DNA from: an uncultured Treponema sp.
GTDB lineage: Bacteria; Spirochaetota; Spirochaetia; Treponematales; Treponemataceae
Length of the DNA: 64,000 nt
Direction of reading: 5' to 3'
Assembly (NCBI GenBank): GCA_900317625.1
Contig: ONHK01000003.1
Location: 1 to 64,000 of the forward strand
Shown piece after piece: positions 51,155 to 60,734 of the stretch. How positions within the stretch are numbered: position 1 is the stretch's first letter; each line of letters starts with the position of its first letter. A program made the translations under genes and the position numbers. Below the pieces are notes generated by a model that was not told the origin of the DNA, did no database searches, and worked only from the letters and a program-made list of their open reading frames with translations.

Positions 51155-52525
51155 CTAAAATGACGCCGGGCAAGAGAATTCCATCAATTTTCCTGTTGCA
51201 GGATGAATGAAACTCAAAAATTCCGCATGAAGCATAAGTCTTTCGCCTTTTTCACAATGTCCGTAGAGCGTGTCGCCAATAATAGGAACTCCAAAACCGT
51301 GAATATCGGCGGCGGCAAGCCTAAGCTGATGCGTTCTTCCTGTATGCGGAATAAACAGAATTCTTGTGCACAAACGGTTTGTTCCATCCGGCGATGAATA
51401 AATCTCTTCATCAATCCAATTCCATTCCGTAACTGCATTTTTTCCGTAAATTTCATCCCAAATTTGATGCGGACGGTTTTCAATATCAACGCGGAAATAA
51501 AGTTCCATTGTTCCATTTTTTGAAAATTTTTCGGGCAATTTTCCGTCAATCAATGCAATGTAACGCTTTTGGACTTTTTTTTCTTCAAACTGTTTGCACA
51601 AATTTCTGTGGGAATCTTCATTCAGGGCAAGAACCAAAATTCCGCTGGTTTCCATATCAAGCCGGTGAACACTTGGCTGCGGGATGCACTGCGGAAAAAG
51701 TTTTTTCAGCCGGTTTACAATACAATCCTGTTTTTCAGGGCCACGGCCAGGAACGCTAAGCAGACCACTCTGCTTGTTCACTACAACAATATCTTCATCC
51801 TGATATAAAATTTCTAGCCCCAGCATTTCCGGCAAAATCAGCGCGCAACGTTCATCACAAGGCTCACACAATTTTCCATTGACTCTGAATTTATTGTTTT
51901 TTCCATAAAAAACTTCCGCCATACTTTTTACAGAAAAATTATTTTTAAATGCAAAATCCAACAGCTTTGGAGCGCAACAGTCGCCAGTTCCTGTTGGAGG
52001 AAGCGTGTTTTGTGTTTTTCTGCATATTTCTAGCAATGAACGGATTTTTCCATCGGCACAATGAAACGAATAAAGCCCGAAAACTTTTTTCAATGATTCA
52101 TCGCACAAAAAACTTCGTTGTTTTACAAGCTGAATTTCTTCTTCCGTCTGATTTTCAAATTTTCCATCAGGACGCTTTCGTTTTTTCTTTAAAAGATTAA
52201 TTTTTTCTGTAAGCTGATGAATCTGAAAATCATTTTTTTCAAGGGCACTTTCAATTTTTTCAGCAGAAACAATCGGCTCAACAAAGATTCCGAATCCAGC
52301 CGCTTCAGAACCTTTTATTTTTTTTGAAATTCCGCTTACAGTATTTAAAATAACAGAAGTGCCGTCAGCCTTTTGACAAACGGCAACACCAATCATAATT
52401 CCTTGCCCACTTCGTTCCGCGCTGATTTTTCCAACTTGCTCAAGCTGCAAAATTCCATGTTCAAGCGCATCAATAATTTTTTTGCAGACAGCAAATGCTT
52501 CTTCTTGCGGAAAAGGTGGAAACAT
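51155..52525 (-). CDS. RluA-family pseudouridine synthase with long N-terminal extension
   Basis: 456 residues. The C-terminal ~220 residues are the RluA catalytic domain, with the catalytic Asp in SVHRLDMETSGILV and PHTGRTHQLRL. The first ~200 residues are an extension rich in Lys and Gln, with a coiled-coil-like stretch (EKIESALEKNDFQIHQLTEK) seen in some RluA relatives. Target RNA unknown. It converges on the EAL gene with 1 base between stops and lies 1 base past rpiA. Confidence 0.88.
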   Translation of the reverse strand: MFPPFPQEEAFAVCKKIIDALEHGILQLEQVGKISAERSGQGIMIGVAVCQKADGTSVILNTVSGISKKIKGSEAAGFGIFVEPIVSAEKIESALEKNDFQIHQLTEKINLLKKKRKRPDGKFENQTEEEIQLVKQRSFLCDESLKKVFGLYSFHCADGKIRSLLEICRKTQNTLPPTGTGDCCAPKLLDFAFKNNFSVKSMAEVFYGKNNKFRVNGKLCEPCDERCALILPEMLGLEILYQDEDIVVVNKQSGLLSVPGRGPEKQDCIVNRLKKLFPQCIPQPSVHRLDMETSGILVLALNEDSHRNLCKQFEEKKVQKRYIALIDGKLPEKFSKNGTMELYFRVDIENRPHQIWDEIYGKNAVTEWNWIDEEIYSSPDGTNRLCTRILFIPHTGRTHQLRLAAADIHGFGVPIIGDTLYGHCEKGERLMLHAEFLSFIHPATGKLMEFSCPASF

Positions 52526-52526
52526 T

Positions 52527-53252
52527 TTACAGTCCGCGAACTTCTACAGTCCCGTCATCTTTTCCAATAAAGGCAATCGGTTTGTTTTTTGTAAAAAATC
52601 CAACTTCAACAACACCTGTAATATCATCAATAATATCTTCCATTTTTGCAGGCTCAACAGGATTTTCCCAAAGACAATCGACAATCTGGTTTCCGTTATC
52701 AGTTATGACTGGTCCACATTTTCTTACGCCTTCACGCAAAACAACTTTTGCGCCAAGTTTTTCCAGCGCTTTTTTTACAGGAACGTACGCTTCTGGAATA
52801 ATTTCAACTGGAAGCGCAAATTTCGTTCCCAAAGTTTTTACGGCTTTTGAAGAATCTGCAACAATAACAAATTTCTTGGCATTATACGCAACGATTTTTT
52901 CACGCAAAAGCGCCGCACCGCCGCCTTTTATACAATTGCTTTCCAAATCAATTTCATCAGCACCGTCAATCGCCAAATCAAGCTCGCCATCAATCGCTCT
53001 GTCTTTAAATGAATAAACCGGAACATTCCAATCGATGCAGGCATTTTCAGTCTGAAAAGAAGTTGCGACCGCTTTTATGTTTTTCAAAGTTCCATCCGCA
53101 ATATATTCTGCAATCCGTTTTACCGCAGGCAATGCTGTTGAACCGGTTCCAAGCCCGATTTTCATTCCGCTAAAAATAAGACCTTTTTTTACAAGCGTTT
53201 CAACTGCCGTTCTTGCCGCAAGAATTTTCTGCTCACTCTGACTTAGACTCAT
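52527..53252 (-). CDS. rpiA: Ribose-5-phosphate isomerase A
   Basis: 241 residues from ATG 53252, which has AGGAG seven bases upstream and lies inside the end of aroDE (20-base overlap). GLGTGSTA, AIDGADEIDLE and KGGGAALLREKIV are the RpiA substrate and catalytic motifs. Pentose phosphate pathway. Confidence 0.95.
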   Translation of the reverse strand: MSLSQSEQKILAARTAVETLVKKGLIFSGMKIGLGTGSTALPAVKRIAEYIADGTLKNIKAVATSFQTENACIDWNVPVYSFKDRAIDGELDLAIDGADEIDLESNCIKGGGAALLREKIVAYNAKKFVIVADSSKAVKTLGTKFALPVEIIPEAYVPVKKALEKLGAKVVLREGVRKCGPVITDNGNQIVDCLWENPVEPAKMEDIIDDITGVVEVGFFTKNKPIAFIGKDDGTVEVRGL

Positions 53253-54741
53253 AATCAACTCCTGTAAAATATTTAAATTGTCTGTAGCCTTGATATTTCA
53301 GCATTGAATAACCATTGCAGACTTTACAGCCGGATTCCCGAGCTACTTTCATTATTGGCGTAACACTCGGATCATAAACAATGTCGAAAAGATTTTCAGA
53401 ACCTTTAAATTGATAAAACCAAATCGGATTATTTTCTTTGTTTGGTTCATCTTCAGAATTCATTCCAACTTTTGTGGTCTGGATTATTATATCAGAATAG
53501 CGTTCTAGAATTGGAAGACTTTCCGGATCAAGCGGAGCATAGTCAAAACCAAAATCTTCCGCAAGTGCCTTCGCATGAGAAACTGTTCTATTAAAAATAC
53601 AAGCTTTTCCGCCCATCTGTTTGATTGCAAAAGCGATCGCCCGGCTTGCTCCGCCCGCCCCGATAATTGCAACTTTTCTGCGGTGAAGTTTTTTTACGCC
53701 AAGGAATTCTTCAAGGGCGCGCTGGAATCCCATCGCATCAGTATTGTGCCCAACCCACTGACTAAAATCCTTTACCAAAGTATTGCATGCGCCAATTTCG
53801 CCGACTTCAGCACCTATTTCATCCGCAATTTCCATTGCATCCCGCTTGTACGGAACTGTAACTGCCATTCCTTTTATTCCAAGTTCTTCTGCAAATTCAA
53901 GCGATTCAGCCATTGAAGTTGAAGCCATAGGAATAAAAACATTATTCATATTTTGCGCCTGATAGCCCTGATTATGAATCAGCGGACTTGAAGTGACTTT
54001 CAAAGGAAAACCAGTTACGGCAAAAAATCTAGTATGCTCATCAATTTCCCTAAAACGATACATTTCATTCAGCGCAATCGGATCGATGTGACCAATTTCC
54101 GCAGTGTTTCCACGAGTTTCCAACGGAGAAGTATAAGTAAGAAAAGAATTTAATTTTGAGGCAAGAATCCGGCTTGGAACGCCAAGATTTCCCATTGCAA
54201 CAAAAATATGCGGAAAATCATTGATTCCTGCCGCTTCCTTAAAAAGTTGAGTCACATCATTCAAAGTTTTTGGCATAAACGCAATCTTTGGAATTTCAAA
54301 CTGAGTTCTTCGCATTTCCAGACAACGTTCACGCAGATTTTTTACAGATCCATCAAATTTATGGTAACTTCTTATGATTTTTATTCCAAAAGCCTGAGCT
54401 GAATCAATCAATCCCGGAACATTGAAATCTTCTTCAAAATCAACATAGGCAAAATTTTTCGTAGGATTCTGATCCGCATAAGCCAAAGCTCTTCCAAACA
54501 ATGCTGTTCTGGAAAATTCTCCGCCATCATACAAACCGCCATCCTCAACACGCCGAATTGTAAGAATACAAGGAATACTTATCATTGAAGGAAAATTCCG
54601 AACATTCAGTCTTTCGTCCTCATCAAGATGATCAACCCGAAGTTCCGCAATATCAATGTGCTGTGCATATTTTTTTACAAGCTCAGCATCTTCCAAAAGT
54701 GTTTTTCCTGTAAGAGTCAGACAAATCAACGGTTTATTCAT
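53233..54741 (-). CDS. aroDE: Bifunctional 3-dehydroquinate dehydratase/shikimate dehydrogenase
   Basis: 502 residues. Residues 1-215: type I dehydroquinase with His in IRSYHKFDG and the Schiff-base Lys in IAFMPKTLND. From about 230: shikimate dehydrogenase (KVTSSPLIHNQGY, catalytic Lys in VTVPYKRDAME, GHNTDAMGF, GAGGASRAIAFA). Fusions of this kind are known in plants and some bacteria. It is part of the minus-strand operon PASTA-aroDE-rpiA-rluA. Confidence 0.95.
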   Translation of the reverse strand: MNKPLICLTLTGKTLLEDAELVKKYAQHIDIAELRVDHLDEDERLNVRNFPSMISIPCILTIRRVEDGGLYDGGEFSRTALFGRALAYADQNPTKNFAYVDFEEDFNVPGLIDSAQAFGIKIIRSYHKFDGSVKNLRERCLEMRRTQFEIPKIAFMPKTLNDVTQLFKEAAGINDFPHIFVAMGNLGVPSRILASKLNSFLTYTSPLETRGNTAEIGHIDPIALNEMYRFREIDEHTRFFAVTGFPLKVTSSPLIHNQGYQAQNMNNVFIPMASTSMAESLEFAEELGIKGMAVTVPYKRDAMEIADEIGAEVGEIGACNTLVKDFSQWVGHNTDAMGFQRALEEFLGVKKLHRRKVAIIGAGGASRAIAFAIKQMGGKACIFNRTVSHAKALAEDFGFDYAPLDPESLPILERYSDIIIQTTKVGMNSEDEPNKENNPIWFYQFKGSENLFDIVYDPSVTPIMKVARESGCKVCNGYSMLKYQGYRQFKYFTGVDYESKSE

Positions 54742-54753
54742 TCTAGCTCCAAA

Positions 54754-55851
54754 TTAGCGGACTGTTATTTTTTTCTGTGCTTTATCAACAACATACAATG
54801 TTAGAACTGTATTCCGCGGAACTGCATAAGGAATTGTAAGACTTGCACCGGTATGCAAAAAGTTTACCAAAGTGTATGTATTTCCATCTTCTGTAGTCGC
54901 ATCCAGACGCATAGAAACCGGATAAGGATAATCAGTCAAATCCGCCTGGAAAATTCCATACATATTTCCTTCAAATTCGCCGACCGGCAAAGCCATTTCG
55001 ACAGTCATTCTTGAATAATTTGGAATAAATTCCTGATCAAGTTCCTGCTGAGCAACAACAGTTCCAGCTTTTTCATTATTTTTTGCATTATGCGAAGTAA
55101 AATCAAAAATAATTCGGCTTCTGGCAATAACCGCAAGAATATCATTTACAGAAAGACCAACAAGTTTTGGAACCCGAGTATTCTCGTAAGAAGGACCACG
55201 GCTTACCACAAGATGAATTGTAACCGGTTCTGAAATATCAGTTCCTTCTGGAATATCCTGCTCAAGGATTGTGCCGGCCGCAGAAGCATCCGGTTTGTAT
55301 TCAGGTTCTGCAAGAAGAATCAAAGGCTGTGCGTGTCCCGCAAACAAAGTCTGAAGATCCATTTTCAGCTGGTCAAAATTCTGCCCAATATAGTTTCCAA
55401 CGTGATCTACAATTACACCGCGGCTTACAACAAGAGAAACCCGGCTGTAGCCTTTTACAATTGAACCGGCAGAAGGATTCTGATCAAGAATTTTTCCTTT
55501 GTCACCAGCAACTTCTGAATAGCGCAAAGTGATTTTTGGATAAAGCTCTTTTTTCTGCATTTCAAGCAAAGCATCCGTAAGTTCTTTTCCGCAAACATCA
55601 GGAACCATAACTTCTTCCGGGCCTTTTACATGAACAAAGAAAATAACGCAGGCAAAAAACGCTAAAACAAGAACAGCCGCAATAACTGTAAAAATCAAAG
55701 TTTTTCCGTTCGCCTGAAGACTTTCAAAATAATTGTTCAAACCAACTCTTGAAGGTCTGAAATTTTTTACTTTCTTTCCGCCTTCAACAACTTTTTCACC
55801 AGCCGATTTTCCAACAGTTTTAATTTTTTCAAAAATTTTTTCTTTATCCAT
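54754..55851 (-). CDS. PASTA domain membrane protein
   Basis: 365 residues. A short basic cytoplasmic N-terminus, one membrane segment (about 52-75), then three extracytoplasmic PASTA domains (VPDVCGKELTDALLEMQ; a middle copy; VPKLVGLSVNDILAVI) and a C-terminal beta region. There is no kinase or transpeptidase domain, so it is a PASTA-only protein, presumably binding cell-wall fragments. TAATAT lies 6 bases before the ATG with no ribosome site. Confidence 0.88.
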   Translation of the reverse strand: MDKEKIFEKIKTVGKSAGEKVVEGGKKVKNFRPSRVGLNNYFESLQANGKTLIFTVIAAVLVLAFFACVIFFVHVKGPEEVMVPDVCGKELTDALLEMQKKELYPKITLRYSEVAGDKGKILDQNPSAGSIVKGYSRVSLVVSRGVIVDHVGNYIGQNFDQLKMDLQTLFAGHAQPLILLAEPEYKPDASAAGTILEQDIPEGTDISEPVTIHLVVSRGPSYENTRVPKLVGLSVNDILAVIARSRIIFDFTSHNAKNNEKAGTVVAQQELDQEFIPNYSRMTVEMALPVGEFEGNMYGIFQADLTDYPYPVSMRLDATTEDGNTYTLVNFLHTGASLTIPYAVPRNTVLTLYVVDKAQKKITVR

Positions 55852-55905
55852 TTTTTTATATTACCATTTTCGTTTATTATTTTAAAGTCAGATTTTTTTA
55901 TTTGA

Positions 55906-56108
55906 TATGAAGTTTGTTTTTTCTGAACCACAAATTGAATGTGCGGGAAGAAAAAGAAAGCGACAACCGAGCTATTCGGAGCGATGGCAAGCAATTTTTG
56001 AAGAAAATTGCGCAGTCCGATACCTTGTTGCGCTCCGCATGGCGAATTGTCGTGCTTTTTCTGGTAGCGCATTCAATTCGTATGCGGAACTAAAAATCAA
56101 ACTTCATA
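55906..56108. repeat. MITE-like long hairpin M2
   Basis: Perfect 11-base terminal inverted repeat TATGAAGTTTG/CAAACTTCATA encloses about 180 bases that fold on themselves: ATTGAATGTGCG with CGCATTCAAT, GAAAAAG..CGACAA with TTGTCG..CTTTTTC, and CGGAGCG with CGCTCCG. A 68-codon frame runs through it but looks accidental. It abuts the fmt stop codon. Confidence 0.7.
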
Positions 56109-56109
56109 A

Positions 56110-57081
56110 TTAAATGAGTTTTTTACCGATAAAGTCTTTTGCGCCGTTCAGGAAGGATTTGTAATCCATTGCATTTTTTCCTTGGCGCTGGAGTTTTGTT
56201 ACGGCAAAAAATCCTGTTCCGCATTTTATGACTATGCCTTTATTTTTTAACACGCAAAGAACTGTTCCTGGCAAAGAATTTTCTTCAATAGAAATATTTT
56301 TTTCCTCTTCACCTTTAAGTGGAAGTCCTGAAATTATTTTAAGCGGCAAAGAATTTTCTGTTGTCCAGGCAACTGGTTCAGGATTATAAGCGCGGACTTT
56401 GCAGTCAATTTTTTCCGCAGATTCATTCCAATCAATTTTTGCGTCTTCTTTTTTTATAAAAGTTGTATAGCTCGCTTCTCCAGACTGAGGAATTCCTTCC
56501 GCAAGCGCACCATTTTTTGAGACATCACAAAGGATTCCGCAAATCAATTCTGCGCCACGCGTTGCCGCCATATCAAGCAAAGAGCCTGCCGTTTCTGTTC
56601 CATCAAGTGAAACAATTTCCTGAGCCAAAAGATTTCCTTCATCCATTTTTAAATCCAATTTCTGCACAGAAAAAGCAGTTTCCCTGTCACCATTTAAAAT
56701 AGCCGCATTTATTGGAGCACAACCACGATATTTTGGCAGCGCAGAAGGATGAAGATTTATTCCGCCAAATTTAAAAAGTCCTAGAAATTTAGGTCCAAAA
56801 ATATGTCCATAAGCAAAACTGACTAAAATATCCGCACCAAGCTTTAAAACTTCTTCGCGTGCGGCAGAATCAAGATGTTCCGGTGAAAAAACAGGTATTC
56901 CCAGCTCCTGGGCTACTTGCGCAACAAATGTTGGAACAAGAGCTTTATGTCGTCCTTTTGCAGTCGGTGGATTTGTAAGAACGCCAACAATTTTATAATC
57001 AAAAAGATTTTCTTTTTCCTTCAGAAGCTTCAGTGTTTTTGCCGAAGCCTCAGGACTTCCTGCGTACAAAACTTTCAGCAT
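56110..57081 (-). CDS. fmt: Methionyl-tRNA formyltransferase
   Basis: 323 residues from ATG 57081 (GAGGG upstream). Formylates initiator Met-tRNA. Core motifs GGINLHPSALPKYRGCAPI (catalytic HPS region), SFAYGHIF and a C-terminal OB-like domain (KVRAYNPEPVAW). It starts 13 bases after def, its usual partner. Confidence 0.95.
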   Translation of the reverse strand: MLKVLYAGSPEASAKTLKLLKEKENLFDYKIVGVLTNPPTAKGRHKALVPTFVAQVAQELGIPVFSPEHLDSAAREEVLKLGADILVSFAYGHIFGPKFLGLFKFGGINLHPSALPKYRGCAPINAAILNGDRETAFSVQKLDLKMDEGNLLAQEIVSLDGTETAGSLLDMAATRGAELICGILCDVSKNGALAEGIPQSGEASYTTFIKKEDAKIDWNESAEKIDCKVRAYNPEPVAWTTENSLPLKIISGLPLKGEEEKNISIEENSLPGTVLCVLKNKGIVIKCGTGFFAVTKLQRQGKNAMDYKSFLNGAKDFIGKKLI

Positions 57082-57094
57082 TTTTCCCTCAATT

Positions 57095-57658
57095 CTATTT
57101 GTTTTTTGCGGCAATTTTCGCTGCAATTCTTCGGGCTTTTGCCTCGCGCTCAAGGCGTTTTTTTTCAGCGCGTTCAGCACGTTTTTTAAACTGATTTATT
57201 GTTTTTTCAGCAAATTCCGGATCACCACGGTCAATAAACAAATATCCATCAAGATGATCGTTTTCATGCTGAATAATTCTTGCCAAAAGACCTTCTGCTT
57301 CAAGCGTAAACGGCTTTCCTTTTTCATTAAAAGCCTGGACTTTCACTTTTGACGGACGCTGGATATTTTCATAAATTCCAGGAATGCTAAGACAACCTTC
57401 CTCATAATCGCAAAGGTCTGCGCTTGTACTTATAATCTGAGGATTGATAAAAACGCGGCGAACATCATCGTCTGCAATAACAACAAAAACACGTTTGCTT
57501 ATTCCAGCCTGAGGTCCGGCAAGTCCAACGCCATCCGCACTAATCATTGCCTCAAACATTTCGTTTATGAATGCACGGAACTCATCATTGATTTCTTCTG
57601 GTTTTACAGGTTCCGCAACTTTTCGCAATATATCTTCGCCAAGTTTAGTAATTCTCAT
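57095..57658 (-). CDS. def: Peptide deformylase
   Basis: 187 residues from ATG 57658 (GGGAG upstream). All three motifs are present: GVGLAGPQAG, EEGCLSIPG and QHENDHLDG (HExxH metal site). A basic Lys/Ala-rich tail of about 30 residues follows the catalytic domain. 1 base separates it from the hisD stop. Confidence 0.95.
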   Translation of the reverse strand: MRITKLGEDILRKVAEPVKPEEINDEFRAFINEMFEAMISADGVGLAGPQAGISKRVFVVIADDDVRRVFINPQIISTSADLCDYEEGCLSIPGIYENIQRPSKVKVQAFNEKGKPFTLEAEGLLARIIQHENDHLDGYLFIDRGDPEFAEKTINQFKKRAERAEKKRLEREAKARRIAAKIAAKNK

Positions 57659-57659
57659 T

Positions 57660-59027
57660 TTATTCTCCCAATCTGATTCTAGCCGCATGTGCGTGTGCCG
57701 CAAGACCTTCTGCATCGCCAAGAAATCCGGCAGCCGTTGCACTTTTTTTCAAGCCTTCGCTGTCTTTTTCTGCACGCAAAGTTGTAACAGTTTTTAAGAA
57801 AACACGGACGCTCAAGCCGCCTGTAAAACGTGCAGAACCGCTTGTTGGCAAAGTGTGGTTCAAACCGGCAGCATAATCGCCAAAAACTTCAGCCGCATAA
57901 TCGCCAATAAAAAGAGAGCCAAAATTATGCACAAGAGACTGAATTTTATCGCGCAAAGCACCAGCTTCCATCGCAAGTTCAAGATGTTCCGGCGCTTTTA
58001 AGTTTGCAAGTTCCGCAGCCTGCTCCAAATCATCACAAATTATGATTCGACCACAATTATCGATACTTTGACGGGCAATTTCCTTTGTGGAAAGTTTTTC
58101 AAGTTGTTTTTCAATTTCTGCGCTGACTTTTTTTGCAAATTCTTCGCTGTCTGTTGCAAGAACAGGCTGAGCAACAATATCATGTTCCGCCTGAGCCAAA
58201 AGGTCGGCTGCAACCCATTGCGGATTTGCAGATTTATCAGCAATAACAAAAACTTCTGTTGGACCGGCAACCATATCGATTCCAACTTTTCCGTAGACTT
58301 CTTTTTTTGCAGCGGCAACAAATTTATTTCCTGGACCGACAATCACATCAACAGCAGGAATTGTTTCTGTTCCGTAAGCCATTGCCGCAATTGCCTGTGC
58401 ACCACCGCAAGCATAGCATTTTTTTACACCGCAAATATATGCCGCCGCCATAATTCCTTCATCGGCATAAGGTTTTCCGCCCACAAACGGTTTTCCAGAT
58501 TCACCAAGCCCCATTTTTTGTGCGGAAGCTTTATCTTCCGGATGAATTCTTGGCGGAGTGCAAAGGACAATTTCTTTTACACCAGCTGCAATTGCCGGAG
58601 TAACGGTCATTACAACTGTTGAAACGAGCGGAAATCTTCCGGCTGGAACGTAAACGCCTGCGCGTTCCACAGGAATTGTCTTTTGCCCCGTAAACATTCC
58701 GGGAGTAAGCTCAATCTCAAAATCGTCGAAAGAAGATTTTTGGCGCAAAGCAAATTTTAAAGCCAGCTCATGGGAATAGCAGATTGCGTTGTAAATTTCA
58801 GGATTTTGTTTTTCAAGTTTTTCTGCCGCCGCTTTTAATTCTTTTTCTTCTATTAAAAATGTTTCCGACGCAGAAACGTCAAACTTTTGACCGTACTTTT
58901 TTAAGGCAGAATCACCGTTTGCGGCAACATCTTCTATAATTGAATGAACGGTTTCATTTGTTGTTCCAAAAGAACGACCTTCAAACCATTCGCCTTCAAG
59001 TTCATTTGCTTTTACAATTTTTATCAT
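57660..59027 (-). CDS. hisD: Histidinol dehydrogenase
   Basis: 455 residues from ATG 59027 (GGGGAG upstream); longer in-frame starts would run into repeat E3. VPAGRFPLVSTVVMT, IDMVAGPTEVFVIAD, LLAQAEHDIVAQ and NHTLPTSGSARFTGG are HisD signatures with the zinc-site residues. Catalyses the last two steps to histidine. It is followed immediately by def, an unusual neighbour for a his gene. Confidence 0.93.
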   Translation of the reverse strand: MIKIVKANELEGEWFEGRSFGTTNETVHSIIEDVAANGDSALKKYGQKFDVSASETFLIEEKELKAAAEKLEKQNPEIYNAICYSHELALKFALRQKSSFDDFEIELTPGMFTGQKTIPVERAGVYVPAGRFPLVSTVVMTVTPAIAAGVKEIVLCTPPRIHPEDKASAQKMGLGESGKPFVGGKPYADEGIMAAAYICGVKKCYACGGAQAIAAMAYGTETIPAVDVIVGPGNKFVAAAKKEVYGKVGIDMVAGPTEVFVIADKSANPQWVAADLLAQAEHDIVAQPVLATDSEEFAKKVSAEIEKQLEKLSTKEIARQSIDNCGRIIICDDLEQAAELANLKAPEHLELAMEAGALRDKIQSLVHNFGSLFIGDYAAEVFGDYAAGLNHTLPTSGSARFTGGLSVRVFLKTVTTLRAEKDSEGLKKSATAAGFLGDAEGLAAHAHAARIRLGE

Positions 59028-59083
59028 TTTAACTCCCCTAAAAGAGAAAATTTCAATTTCCGAGTTGACTTTAAAATGCGGCA

Positions 59084-59181
59084 AGGATTGTAGTGGCACG
59101 CGCAGCGTGTTGCGAAACAGAGTGAAACGGCGTGAAGCAATGCAGATAGCACGAAGTGCGTACGGAACCACGAAAAGCCTG
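59084..59181 (+). repeat. Dispersed GC-rich palindromic element, copy E3
   Basis: Starts AGGATTGTAGTGGCACGCGC and ends GAAAAGCCTG, like E1 and E2. Inner hairpins include GCACGCGCAGCGTG and GCACGAAGTGC. It lies between the HisA-IE and hisD genes, so it would be transcribed in the his operon. Confidence 0.55.
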
Positions 59182-59230
59182 ATTTTTTGTGGTTTGCTTA
59201 TGCAAAGCACAAAAAAGCCGCCCAATTTTT

Positions 59231-60532
59231 TTATTTTTCTTTATGTCGCTTATCAAGCTCGTTATAGACATCCTGCCAATTAATACCTTCTTTGTACATA
59301 AGAACGCTCACAAAATAAAGAAGATCGGCAGCTTCCCAAATAACCTCGTCCTTTCCGTCGGCCTCGCAGATTTCTTCCGCCTCTTCCTCAACTTTTTCGC
59401 GAACGCGCTTATTGTCAAGAGTTGCTGTGTACGAGCCTGGCTTTGGATTTGCAAAACGCTCAGAAATTGTTGCGTAAAGGCGTTCCAGCGTTGATTTTTC
59501 GTCTGGCGCAGAAGTAAAGCACGTCCAGCTTCCAGTGTGGCACGCGCCACCATTCGGTTTTACGGTTGCAAGAATTGTATCGCGGTCGCAGTCGGCTCTA
59601 AGTTTTACAACGTCCAAAAAATGACCGGAAGTTTCGCCTTTTGTCCACAATGTGTTTCGCGAGCGGCTAAAAAATGTAAGTTTTCCAGTTTCAAAAGTTT
59701 TTTCTAAAGCCTCTCGGTTTGCGTAGCCCATCATAAGAACTTCGCGGCTTCGCTCATCCTGCGCAATAACAGGAATCATTCCGCCGGTTTTCTGCCAGTC
59801 CAGGCAACGCACAAAAGCATTTTTTAGACTGACTTTATTTGTGTAAAGCGCCATTCCAAGCTGAACGTCACAGTGCATTTTTTCAAGGGTTTCAATTTCG
59901 TCTTCAGAAGAAACGCCACCTGCAACAACGACGCGGCAACTTACAGCAGCGCGCAGCTCCTTTGCCATCTCGAGATTTGTTCCCTGCATGCAGCCTTCTT
60001 TTTCAACACAAGTAAAAAGAAGCTCTGAGCAATATTCTTCCGCAAGTTTTGCACCTTCAATAAGCGGAACATCGATAGTTTCTGTCCAGCCTTTTACAGC
60101 GATTTTTCCGTTCAAAGCGTCAACGCCGATAATAATGCGCTGTTTTCCGATTGCCGCAACAAGTTCGTCCAAAAATTCTGTATTCAAAACATCGGAATTG
60201 TTTTCCGGATTCTTTTTCCAGGCACTTGAACCGATAATAACTTTTTCAGCCCCAAGAGAAATCAATTCGCGCGCACGCTTTACAGAACGAACTCCGCCGC
60301 CGGTACGAACATTTCCTTTGCGCAAAAGGCTTTTCAAAAGCGGAGTATTCACCGTATCGCCTTTTGGATTTGTATTTCCCATTGCCGCATCAAGGTCGAT
60401 AACAGCAACTTCACCATATTTATCAAATTCTTTTATAAGAGCGTCCGCATCATCGCGCTGCAGAACAAGCTCTTTTCCATTTTTTAACTGAACAACATGA
60501 CCGCCTTTTAGGTCGATAGAACTGATTACCAT
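59231..60532 (-). CDS. HisA-HisI-HisE trifunctional fusion
   Basis: 433 residues. Residues 1-235 are HisA (ProFAR isomerase): SSIDLKGGHVVQL, AVIDLDAAMG, GVDALNGKIAVKGW, AGGVSSEDE. About 240-345 is HisI (PRA-CH cyclohydrolase): YANREALEKTFETG, WTKGETSGHFLDV, CDRDTILATVKPNGGACHTG. About 350-433 is HisE (PRA-PH pyrophosphatase): LERLYATISERF, EEAEEICEADGKDEVIWEAADLLYF. Consecutive steps 2-4 of histidine synthesis in one chain; HisI-HisE fusions are common, addition of HisA much less so. No frame breaks are seen. Confidence 0.92.
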   Translation of the reverse strand: MVISSIDLKGGHVVQLKNGKELVLQRDDADALIKEFDKYGEVAVIDLDAAMGNTNPKGDTVNTPLLKSLLRKGNVRTGGGVRSVKRARELISLGAEKVIIGSSAWKKNPENNSDVLNTEFLDELVAAIGKQRIIIGVDALNGKIAVKGWTETIDVPLIEGAKLAEEYCSELLFTCVEKEGCMQGTNLEMAKELRAAVSCRVVVAGGVSSEDEIETLEKMHCDVQLGMALYTNKVSLKNAFVRCLDWQKTGGMIPVIAQDERSREVLMMGYANREALEKTFETGKLTFFSRSRNTLWTKGETSGHFLDVVKLRADCDRDTILATVKPNGGACHTGSWTCFTSAPDEKSTLERLYATISERFANPKPGSYTATLDNKRVREKVEEEAEEICEADGKDEVIWEAADLLYFVSVLMYKEGINWQDVYNELDKRHKEK

Positions 60533-60582
60533 AACGCTAGAAGTTTAACGAATTTTTGAAGAATTAACAATCAAAAGATTAT

Positions 60583-60669
60583 GTGGGCGGACAACCGCCC
60601 TACGGTCGCACTTCGTTGCGCCCTACCCACCGAGCGGGGACACCGAGTTTACAAACAACGCCCCGTCAA
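60583..60669 (-). repeat. Palindromic element F2
   Basis: Minus strand begins TTGACGGGGCGTTGT-TTGTAAACT, matching F1 at 40594. Contains GGGCGG/CCGCCC (60585-60600) and CGCA/TGCG hairpins. Fills most of 60533-60734, where no gene is seen. Confidence 0.55.
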
Positions 60670-60734
60670 TTAAACGCCAACTGCAAATGTCTTTTTTCTT
60701 TTACACAATACGTCTGGTCAAGGTACGCTTATGC

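Noticed and set aside
55907..56113. 68-codon plus-strand reading frame in element M2
   Set aside because: It runs along a self-complementary element, has no ribosome site and no recognisable domain.
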